From Suillus spraguei (lineage: Eukaryota; Basidiomycota; Agaricomycetes; Boletales; Suillaceae): a stretch of DNA of 64,000 nucleotides. The notes beneath the pieces were generated by a model. It was given only the letters and a program-made list of their open reading frames with translations, had not been told where the DNA came from and made no database searches. The stretch covers positions 349,780-413,779 of the forward strand of contig JABCPU010000013.1 of assembly GCA_016800925.1 (NCBI GenBank). Reading direction: 5' to 3'. Shown here piece by piece: positions 54,851 through 64,000 of the stretch (its first letter is position 1; every line of letters begins with the position of its first letter). The translations under genes and the position numbers were made by a program.

Positions 54851-57266
54851 TTATTGGGCAGATGGGAAGCGGACATTCTTGATCTGATCATTATCCGAAA
54901 CACCATTATCCAAATTCGCCGGTCCAGTGTGATTGTTGACAGAGTCAACCTACGGCAGTTCAGTCTGGTAGATTATGTATGAAAAATAAAACACTGACCT
55001 GCACCAATTCTGGAGAAGAGTCATCCTGACCACGACTATGACGTCTGATCATGACTGACTCGATATCCCCAGGAACACCCTGGGAAGTTACGACACCCGG
55101 TGGACCAGTATCTGGAATATCCACAACAGATTCATCGGTGTCTTTAGGAATGTTGGTGGGGCCTCGTTCTACATCTTCAGCCGCAGTTGACTTCACAATA
55201 TCGGGAGCACGGCGGGCCCAAAGAACCCAGTCCGGGATTGTAGCACGGTTGCGGCTGGTCCACGTCACGGTCAACGAGGTCGTGCGGGAGTGTACGCCAC
55301 GACCTATGTTGAAGAACGGGATAGACAAGCCATCTGTATACGTTATAATTCAGTGACAAATACAAGAACACTGCCTGGAACAGTACTCACGAACGATGAT
55401 AGAACCGAGGACGACAAAAGAAACAATAGGCTGGATAGTTGCGGCGAGATACTGTGCTTGATTTGCAGGTGGGTGTTCCGGAGTGGGTAGACGCGTAAGA
55501 GCTAGATTAGACACGAAAACTGCGCTAACTCCCATCTAAGACGTATTAGTGAATAGCGAGAAAGAATATTCGACTGCCTTACTGGACCTAAATACAGGAT
55601 TTAGGTGAAAGCGATAGCATAACTAGAAGAACTACTCACCAAAGTGGCCAGAGAATAACGCTTCCTTCCAGGAAGCAATCTCGGGTATAAACTTGTAGAG
55701 CGCCAATAAAGGGGGAATTCGCCTCAGAACCAAAATAGCATTCATAAGAACAACGAGCCTCCAAGGGGTTATGCCATAATCGAGAGAGTTGTAATCGCCA
55801 AAAGGTAGCCAAGCGCCGATGTAGATGAAACAGCCACAGTTCAGGACATAGTCTATCACAGAAGAGAATGAATCATTTTCTGTCTGTTCATTGAAGTGAC
55901 CGTCCCAAGAAATTGCGGAACCTAAATGGATGTCAGACTCTAGTGATCATGCATGTAGCTGGACTCAGACCTGCTGCAAATGCTGCAAGAAGATCATCTG
56001 CACCGATGGTACTCGCGATTCCGATAGTAAAAATGGACAGGGCCAAGTACTGCGCGACGTATGATTCACGATCTATAAAGCCCTTCTTGTGGGATATCTT
56101 CATTAGCTTCGAAAATAGAAGGCCTGGATCACGTAAATACAATCAGATCGGTGTACGCAGATGCATAAGGCGACTTCACTGACCTAGGACAGCGCCTAAA
56201 ACAGTGCCAAGTATAACCTGGTCTATTGTGGATATGATGAATACCTTACGAAGCGTTGGATAGAAGAGAACACCAACATAGCCATCCCACCAGGAACCAC
56301 TTGCCGAAAGCAGTTCGAACGGAGGTCTCTACAGTGAGGTAAATAGATATGGCAAGGAACGGGTACGCAAGACCATCATTCGCTGCGGATTCCGCAGACA
56401 ATATCCGACGGATATTTACAGGGACGTGTTTTGTGGCATATTTACCGCCTGTAGAACAGAATTAGGCACTGAAGTATCATGATGTCATGATTGACAAGAC
56501 TGACGGGTAATGGCAGCACATGTGACTGGGTCCGTAGGGGTCAAACAAGCGGCTATGCAAAGAGATGAGATATAATTGAGCCGCGGAAATAGTACTTGTA
56601 TGACGCCTGTAGTGATGATCAGCAAATAAAAAATGATATGGTGAAGATACACATGCCAGCGACAACGACCCAGCCAAAGGCCATGGTAGGCACGACCATT
56701 ATGAGCAAGCTTCTTGCATGCTCTTTCATATATGCACATGGTAATTCGACTCCGACCGCGAACAAGCCAGTGGCGAGGACGACGCGCATTACCTCTAATG
56801 TTATGGTATTTTCCAAGGGGCCCCATTCGCGGGGAGTGAACACATTGGCAACGTAAGGACCTATGATGATACCGAAGCCAGTGCCGAGGACGACTTCATT
56901 GATATAAAGCTGGGGAAAGGTATGGATCATTGGCCGAAACGACAGATGAAAGCTCATCAAACCTTCTCTTTTACTAGAAGAGATATCATGGAGAACTGCG
57001 GTGAAGAAATCAGCATACGCAGACACCTCGAGTAACAGCGGTGTGAAGCAAAAATAGGTGAGAGCGAATAATACACTGATGAGCTGGAATTGCAATAACA
57101 AAGGTAGCGAGGAGTAAATGTATCAAGCAGGGAATAGAACGAACCAAGACTACAAAACCACCAAGACAGATGTACGCCAATCCTGGCGCGGACACCTGTA
57201 GAAACGAGTTTGTGATGATAGAGAGCGGTCGACAATATTACGGACTTGCAATAAATCTAAATCCAT
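54851..57266 (-). CDS. NHA1: Plasma-membrane Na+/H+ antiporter (Nha1/Sod2 family)
   Basis: Exports Na+ and often K+ in exchange for protons. From ATG 57266 the first exon is only MDLDLLQ, followed by VSAPGLAYICLGGFVVL. The next junctions (57115-56960) are uncertain, but MISLLVKEK joins LYINEVVLGTGFGIIIGP through an intron. Core marks: FTPREWGPLENTITLEVMRV, GLFAVGVELPCAYMKEHARS, the family motif CLTPTDPVTCAAIT, ILSAESAANDGLAYPFL with the Asn-Asp ion site, TIGADDLLAAFAAG, SAISWDGHFNEQTEN and the VSNLALTRLP segment. The hydrophilic tail is shorter than in yeast and ends IKNVRFPSAQ. At least ten introns split the gene. The family ESGLNDG stretch is ESAANDG here. No stop is found in the assigned exons. 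Confidence 0.92.
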
Positions 57267-57809
57267 GGTGACAGAAAGAAAAGCTTGATAGAACCTTTGG
57301 GAGGAGGTGGTGGTGGTGGACGTAGTAAGGATAACTGCGTTAATCGAGCTGCTCAAGTCTCACCAAGTATTTATTGGATATATGGTTAAGTTCAACACGT
57401 GCCACGGCAATGCCGTGAAAGACCCTGCCATGATTCAGCCCAGCGCTGAGCAAACCCCTGGTCGATGATCGAGTCTGATGATCGCCAAGGCGTACTGGTG
57501 ACTATGCCTATGTTAAAGTGAGATGATGGTGTACGCTCGACGTTAGTTTCGAAGGCGGCACCAAACCACTACCGCTGCAGTAGATTATCAGACAGTTCGC
57601 AAAATATTTTCCGGAAACGGTTGACACGGTTGATGGAGCAGCGGCGCGCTGTCAAAACACGACCTGGTACCTCACTTCTTAATTTAGCCTAAATTCTAAT
57701 ATCAGGACCAAATTTATACCAAAAAACCCAGTCCTCATTACTAATTAGTTCGATCACAGTCCGATATCTATTCGGCAATCTTACACATAGTAGTCGTAAT
57801 ATTGTATAG
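57267..57809. promoter_or_regulatory. 5' region of the antiporter gene
   Basis: About 540 bp upstream of the minus-strand antiporter. No further gene. No TATA box can be placed with confidence. Confidence 0.4.
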
Positions 57810-58720
57810 GCAGGACCCTCCTTGTCCTATGCCTCAGGGCAGCCACTTATCTATCATACTCCGTCGTTGAGTCAGGCAAACGCGACGCTGATAGTGGTAA
57901 GCCGGTACGCGCGATCGGTTCGATTCCAAAATGACCAAATTCGAAACTCCGAGATTTACGATTTGGTCCACTTCATGTCGCCACATAAATGAGCTGCAGT
58001 GGACCTGGTTCGTCGTTTCCAAGCCGTAATTCAAGAAGACAATGAAAATGGTTTCTGATTAGATGCTACAAGCGGGTTCGTCGTTTGCTTGGATGATATG
58101 ATTTTCGGGTGCAGATGACTTCGTTGGTGGACCAGACCCAACTATCTACGCCCCTCGTGTCCGACAGCAGTCGCCTCGTGGTCCTTGTTCGGTGAATTTG
58201 GCCGCATGAACAACCTCAAAAGTAAATTTACGGCACTCATCTTCTGCTACTAACAGTACTATCCCTCCAACTCCTATCACCAGTGTCTTTGAAACAGTGG
58301 TAGTAGTACAATCTTCGACACTAGAAACCATGGAGGAACGCTTCCGCAAAGAACTCAAACTGGACGGAACTCAGAGGAGGGATGCCGGATGCGAGGTTTC
58401 TCGTTACGAAGATGCAGGTATACTGCTTAAAACAGCTGAACATACAACAGATATTGGTTTTTGAGGGAATGTGGTATATTTCTGCCGCAATTAACGGATA
58501 TCATTTTAGTAAAAAGAACGTGCATTTCTACTTCTATTCCGCGTCGCTATCGATGTCCTGCCCAGTGCTCAAGCTTTTTCTGTGCCTTCCAGAGCAGTTG
58601 ATGGCTACTGAAAATGTTCGCGAGCTTGATGAGTTGCTCCAGAATGCAATGGACTTCGATTGATATCTGCAGGTCGTGTGCTATGTAGTTGTCGGCATGT
58701 AAAATCCCTAGCTTCTGGAC
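57810..58720. repeat. Segmental duplication, copy A
   Basis: Shares order and sequence with 59300-60310: a GCAGATGACTTCGTT stretch, CATGAACAACCTCAAA, CTCATCTTCTGCTA, GAACGCTTCCGCAAAGA, GAGGAGGGATGCCGGATGCG, TTCCGCGTCGCTATCGATGT and GAGCTTGATGAGTTGCTCCA. The best peptide reading is METMEERFRKELKLD... and VRELDELLQNAMDFD. I recognise no family, and the frames are not continuous in either copy. Confidence 0.8.
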
Positions 58721-59299
58721 TACCGGTTCGTATCACTCTGACTCAACGACAAATCGTTTCACCTCGGGGGCAACAGTATGCCTATCTTTCCTACGAGTCT
58801 GTTTAAGGACAGGGTCTACATATGTGTCTTATCTTCGCATCTATGGCCACTTTGGAGAACCTGCAATCAATTTTTAGCACTGCAGATAGCATGACATTTA
58901 TCTTCCACTACTAAGCCGAGGCTCTCGGACTTCTCTTGCCATCTGTGGCGTGGACCGATCCAGTGTCTTATCGTAACCAAGTGACTTGCGATTTTTGCTC
59001 TTTCAAGTCTACGATGTGAGTTCACCCTTAATTCAGACACATTGAGACTGTTATTAAGCCCAAATTCTACAATTTATACCAAAAACTATCTCCAGTCCCC
59101 GTCAAATTTATTACTAATTACTAATGTGGTCCGATCAGATCACGTGGCTGTACTTCATCAGCTACACTTGGCCATACAAGTTGGCTATGCGCGGGCGGCA
59201 GTGCTAGTTATAATCGTAATCATGACAGGAAGAAACTTCAAAGTTTGCACTGTATGGGTTCTAGAATCATTCCCTCTTCGAGAGCCTATACAGGGCAAG
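58721..59299. other. Spacer between duplicated segments
   Basis: No gene seen. CACTAATTACTAAT-like AT-rich sequence near 59110 resembles sequence near 57735, so the duplication may extend a little beyond the limits given. Confidence 0.4.
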
Positions 59300-60310
59300 C
59301 AGGACCCTTCTTGTTTTCTAAGACCCTTCGGTTTCATCCCCTTATCTTATCGTATCTGTATATGCATCCTAATATATGTCGTCCGTCGCTGAGCATATTA
59401 TCGGGCAAAGGCCGACGATGATTGAAAATGTACAGTGGTAAGCTTCGCCTACGTCGAGTAAACTTGATGCGAAATCGATCCAACTCGCAACTCCGAGATT
59501 CACAATCAATTCGGTGTACTTCATATCCATATATCGCAATCCAAAATGAATGCTACAAGCGGTTCGTCGTTTTTTTTTGCGCATTATGGATGATATGATT
59601 TTTGGGTGCAGATGACTTCGTTCATTAGAGTTGGCGCGGACCGGACTCAGACTGGAACTATCCACACCCTCAGGTGCTCACCAACTCGACAACGATCGCC
59701 TCGCGGTCGTTATCCGCTGGATTTGACCACATGAACAACCTCAAAGTAAATGTTCGACGCTCATCTTCTGCTATCAATAGTGCTATCTCCTACCATCATG
59801 ACTCCATTGTCTCTGGACCAGTGGTACACTCTCCGACGCTGAAGGAAAAACGCTTCCGCAAAGACTTAGAGGAGGGATGCCGGATGCGAGTTTTCCCGTT
59901 ACGAAGATGCAAGTATACTGAACGTATTTCTGCTGCAAGTCGTAAGATTAACATTGTTAGCAAAAAGAGTGTGCGTTTCCACTTCTATTCCGCGTCGCTA
60001 TCGATGTCCTGCTCAGTGCTCAATATTTATCTGTGCCTTCCTGAGCGCATATTTTCGTCCAGAAAAGAGACCTGTACTACGGCGCAGCTGACCACACTTG
60101 AAGCATTACAAGTTATGCAGGTTATTTACAAGCAAGACCGCCTTAATTTACAGACCTGAGTGGGATTACACAATATCCGGACCTATGATACCCAGAGCAG
60201 TTGATGAGCTAATGGCTGCTGAGAACCTTCGCGAGCTTGACGAGTTGCTCCAGAATGCAAGGAACATTGGTTTGTCTGCAGGTCGTGTACTATGTAGTAA
60301 CGACTAACAG
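59300..60310. repeat. Segmental duplication, copy B
   Basis: Second copy of 57810-58720 in the same orientation, with many substitutions and indels and an insertion of about 140 bp near 60040-60180. A 162-residue frame starts at about 59674 (LSAGFDHMNNLKVNVRRSSS); it is interrupted in copy A. Confidence 0.8.
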
Positions 60311-60811
60311 ACTGACAAATAATTGTCGTTGTCATCCCTAGCTTCTCATTGGCTGGACTACCGGTTCGCATCATTCCGAACTCGCTCCGAACATCGTTTG
60401 CAAATCGCGAGGTGAACGAGGTACAAATCGTTTCAACTCGTTAGTCCGAACTGTACAGATTTATTAGAATTTCCCTTATGCCTCTCTTTCCTACGAGTTT
60501 GTTTAGGGGCACCCCGAGCATTCAATATTCAATGACGGTACAGGTTTCATCTTCAATCCGGGGGCAAGCACCGAGATATGACAGATAGCATGTGATTTAT
60601 CTTCAAGTGCTTCTTCCACTAATGAATCGCCACAACTTACCCAAATAAGCGATTGCTGCCGCCATACTGCGGCATGCACGAACAAATTCTCCGAACCAAT
60701 CATGATGATGCCAGAGTCTTATCGGAACCCAATAATACTATGTAACTTTCGATATAAAGGACTTGCTTTAGTCTAGAGCTTATCTTTTCCTGCTCACGCA
60801 CCCTTGCAACG
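60311..60811. promoter_or_regulatory. 5' region of bleomycin hydrolase
   Basis: About 500 bp between copy B and the bleomycin hydrolase ATG, probably including its promoter. No clear TATA box. Confidence 0.4.
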
Positions 60812-62697
60812 ATGGGTTCATCTGTATCCAAGGTTCCCGCTCAAGTTTCCGGCACTCCAAATGTAACATCTTCATCCGAATCATTCGACGAGAAAGGCTT
60901 TGTTCGCCAGCAGAGCTCCACGTCACCCGCAATGGCGTCGTCGCCTTTGGGAGCCGACGGTTCAATTTCACTGTCAAATGTTGATGCCTGGGAGTCCGCT
61001 GCTACCGCAGACCCGAAGATTCAACTTGCCCGCACAATTCTTGCCCATAGCAACATAAAGTCAACGCTTACCAGTCGTCCGGCCGGGGTTGCGATACCTC
61101 ATGTTTTCAATCACGAGCTGGAGTTCAAAGCTGGACCTGTCACGAACCAGAAGTCCAGTGGTAGATGCTGGCTCTTCGCAACTACCAATGTCATTCGACA
61201 TGAAGTCATGAAGAAGTTGAAGCTCAAGGAATTCCAGCTTTCCCAGGTGATTGTTCATGATCTTCTGTTCCTGCGAGCTCCTCACTTACAGTGTGCTATA
61301 GTCGTACCTCTTCTTCTGGGATAAGTTGAACAAGTCCAATTATTACCTCGAGCTTTCTATCGAGAATGCAGACCTGCCTGTCGATGATCGTTTAGTCAAC
61401 TTCCTCGCGGACGACCTCATCAGCGACGGCGGTCAATGGGACATGGTTGTCAACCTGCTTGAGGTACGCTCCCCTTACTTATATTATGGCATGTCTTCAA
61501 CGTCTCCCAGACATATGGTCTCGTTCCTCAGCCAATTTACCCCGAGTCATTCCATTCAAGTGCCTCGAGTCCTATCAATAATCTTCTGAAGATGAAGCTC
61601 CGAGAGCATGCTCTCACTCTGCGCACGCTCTCTTCATCGCTGAAGGCCAATCACAACATCTCACCGGAATTGGTTATCTCGACCCTTCGTGCGAAGAAGG
61701 AAGAGCTTATGCAAGAGGTTTATACTATTATGAGCGCAACCTTGGGTGTTCCTCCTAAGCCTGATGTGGCCTTCACTTGGGAGTACTACACCGAGGATGG
61801 CAAGTATGCGAAGTGGGAGGGTACTCCTCTGCAGTTCTATAAGGATTTCACAAGCAAGTTCTCGGTAAGCGCATGTGGCAATCTTGACGAACGTACATTC
61901 ACAAGTCTTAAGCCGGCGGAGTCTTTCTCCCTCATTAACGACCCGCGAAACGAGTACGGCAAGCTGTACACCGTAGACAAGCTCGGCAACATTTGGGGCG
62001 GACGACCTGTTCTGTGTGAGCCGTGTTTATCCAGTCTGCATTACAAGAGTTTAACCGCTAGCAGACGTGAATACTGAGATCGACGACCTCAAGCAGGCCA
62101 TAGTCCGAGTGAGCAGTTTTGAGTTCATCCTTCAACTGCTTGGTTTGATTCTGACCCCGTCCACAGTCTATCAAGGCCGGCCAGCCAGTCTTCTTCGGTT
62201 GTGATGTAGGCCAATTCTCCGACACCGGCAAGGACGTCGGTATCATGGATACTAACTATTTTGCTTACGAAGTAAGCCGTTTCTAACATAAGAATAACAG
62301 TTTTAAAAATCCTTTCTTTCCATCACAGCAAGCATTTAACATCACGTTGGGACTTACCAAGGCACAGCGACTGCAGACAAACGAGTCCGCCATGACACAT
62401 GCGATGGTCATCTCCGCTGTGCATGTGGATGAGAAGACTGGTCGCCCCGTCCGATTCAAAGTGGAGAACTCTTGGGGTGAAGATAGTGGCGTGCACGGTC
62501 ATAATGTCATGAGCGATAAGTGGTTCGACGAATTTGTATTCCAGGTCGTAGTGCACAAGTCCTTGGCGACAAAGGAACATGTAAAGATTTTTGAGTCGGG
62601 AGAGAGGTGGTGTTGCCTGCTTGGGATCCTATGGTAGGACAATATTATTTTGCAGATGCAAGATGCTGATCGTTTTACTCAGGGTGCTTTGGCATGA
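60812..62697 (+). CDS. BLH1: Bleomycin hydrolase (C1B cysteine aminopeptidase), apparent late frameshift
   Basis: Cytosolic hexameric cysteine aminopeptidase that trims peptides and detoxifies homocysteine thiolactone and bleomycin. Catalytic Cys in NQKSSGRCWLFATTN, His in ESAMTHAMVISAVH, Asn in FKVENSWGED. Exons joining in frame: 60812-61246, 61302-61463, 61511-61864, 61913-62015, 62065-62108, 62168-62272, then about 62329 onward. Introns are 47-60 nt. The family C-terminus LPAWDPMGALA is encoded, with a last intron 62634-62682 splitting it (PM / GALA, stop 62697). It is in a different frame from the preceding VHKSLATKEHVKIFESGE. A one-base loss, or two extra bases, in GAGAGAGG at 62601-62606 would account for this. 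Read literally the protein ends at 62637 with a changed tail. The C-terminal arm lies in the active site and sets aminopeptidase specificity, so this is either an assembly error or functionally important. Confidence 0.92.
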
Positions 62698-63499
62698 ATA
62701 CCTCAGGCTCTCATTGTGTAGTTTTATACCATGTTTTATGTTTACAGCCTGATGAATACCAGCCCCAAAATGTTGCGGGCAAGGTTCGTGAACTTGTTGA
62801 GTGAGTGTGGTACTCAAAAACCAAGATCGAACTACGATTCTTTTGCCTTGCAGTGATCTTAACACGACTTAGGCCCATGACAAGAATTGCACATTTTCAA
62901 CATGTTGAGCACTGAACTTCCGAACACTCACAGGTGTATAGCAGCTCAGAGATAACCTAAAGGCGAACGGGGCCAAGCTAATAATGTCATTATGACAGAG
63001 GATGGCAGTGCACATGCGAGCGCTTGAGCCTGCGATTTAGGTTGGTCTGGCTTTCCGTATCTCAGTGACGCGTTCACTCGCTTAGTAAACCATGTTCTAC
63101 TTCCAAGGCTTCTACCTTCTCAGAACCTTGCTAGTGAGGCAAATAGCTTCCATTGGCCTCCGAACACCTTGTGCGACTCGCGACTGTTCGAAAATTTTCA
63201 AATTTTATTGGTCTTGAGTTATTTAATGCGTGTGCAGGCCTGGAGCTTCAGCTGCAAGAAATATATCTTGTGAAAACAGAAAACCACCTTGGTCACGCGA
63301 CAGCAAAGAATGTTCAAAATACTACTTAATAGGTCTCTCTGCCTGCAAAGTTCTTCTTGAGCGCGAGTGCATTCTAAGGTCACTGCAGATACTCTGTGCA
63401 GTGGTCCATAGATCAGCGCCTGATATCGCAGACACTGATCTACAGGCTCCAATTCATCCAATATGCAATTGACTAAGCCTGAAGAGGAACCACATAAAG
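62698..63499. other. Intergenic
   Basis: No gene supported. An 85-bp stretch at 63090-63175 (CTACTTCCAAGGCTTC..CTCAGAACCTT..) recurs at 26545-26630. Both copies lie about 0.6 kb from a tRNA-like array. Confidence 0.5.
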
Positions 63500-64000
63500 C
63501 CTCATGAGTCATGATACCCAATATAAATTAGCATTTCAAACGCGTGTCCGAAGGTACGACTCGCCATGGAATAAATATTCGTGTTACAAAATTTGCACAG
63601 GGGCAAGATGAACCTCTAAGGAAACCAGCTATGAATGACATTTACAGTAGGTGTGTTCTGATTGGAAAAAAAAAGTTGTCATCGAACCTCCACAGTCCAA
63701 GATAAAAAAATCTTGAATCTGTTGTGACAACCACCAGGCTATAATGAGATTTCTAAAGGAACCACCCATGAGTGAATCAAGGCGTGTTCCAATAGAAAAA
63801 ACATCGTCGTCGGCAGGTTTCAAACCAGCACAGTCGAAGAGAAACAGATTTTGATTCTGTTGTAGCAACCACCAGGCTAGACCAGTTGCAATGAACTTCA
63901 GAAGAAACTATCGATGAGTGAATATCAAGGTGTGTTCCGATAGAAAAAAACCACGGCATCAGCAGGTTTCGATCCTGCACAGTCCAAGAGAAACAGATTT
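63500..64000 (-). repeat. tRNA-like array plus body, minus strand, runs off the window
   Basis: Complementary B-box-like sites at 63965-63975, 63816-63826 and about 63681-63691, spaced 149 and about 135 bp, head three tRNA-like units like those at 27.25-28.0 kb. The same ACAGA..TCTGT stems and T-runs (seen as A-runs here) follow. The unit closest to 63640 lacks the T-arm half. Beyond it, at 63500-63625, lies the body shared with 34715-34835. The array continues past 64000. Confidence 0.8.

Noticed and set aside
57915..57935. Isolated tRNA gene suggested by GGTTCGATTCC
   Set aside because: No T-arm stem, anticodon stem or acceptor pairing around it, and the duplicated copy near 59480 lacks the motif.
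1..64000. CRISPR array, bacterial operon or phage features
   Set aside because: Intron-rich genes and fungal families throughout; the regular repeats found have tRNA-like content and no CRISPR-type spacers.

Overview
The window reads as genomic DNA of an agaricomycete (basidiomycete) fungus. Genes are split by many introns of about 47-60 nt with GT..AG ends and CTRAY-type branch sites. The recognisable families (Agaricus-type fruit-body lectin, DUF6532, DUF6533, Plavaka transposase, multi-exon P450) are typical of Agaricomycetes. Boletales is a guess only.

Layout. 0.3-2.3 kb: TCP11-family gene (+). 3.2-5.3 kb: a twelve-exon cytochrome P450 (+) that reads intact once spliced. 6.5-16.7 kb: a decayed Helitron-like element on the minus strand, with a spliced accessory gene (OB-fold-like), PIF1 helicase, HUH Rep domain and N-terminal region, all broken by indels and stops. 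A Tc1 element (14.82-16.44 kb) sits inside one of its exons. 16.76-21.37 kb: a tyrosine-recombinase retroelement with split-direct-repeat-like ends and a deleted reverse-transcriptase core. 22.5-23.1 kb: minisatellite and duplicated spacer. 23.3 kb: fungal fruit-body lectin (+). 24.6-25.5 kb: decayed DDE transposase. 27.25-28.0 kb: tandem array of about 148-bp units with tRNA-like Pol III signals; related copies lie near 34.7 kb and at the right edge (63.5-64 kb). 28.4-31.5 kb: apparently intact Plavaka transposase (-), divergent from a DUF6532 gene (32.2-34.3 kb, +). 34-45 kb: gene-poor, with a KNH-like remnant, a protease-like pseudogene and short repeats.

45.5-62.7 kb is an ordinary host gene block: TFIIH subunit SSL1/p44 (+), a Cys-rich single-pass membrane protein 155 bp behind it (+), a DUF6533 multi-span membrane protein (+), a Pro-rich hypothetical protein (+), a plasma-membrane Na+/H+ antiporter (-), a duplicated segment of unknown nature, and bleomycin hydrolase (+). 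The bleomycin hydrolase has an apparent frameshift just before its last exon.

The host genes show no shared pathway. The left 43 kb is a nest of mobile elements around three or four host genes. The observation I find most unusual is the dispersed family of tandem tRNA-like units, each followed by a T-run, attached in two places to a common non-tRNA body. Exon boundaries were worked out by eye; those given exactly kept frame, the others are approximate.
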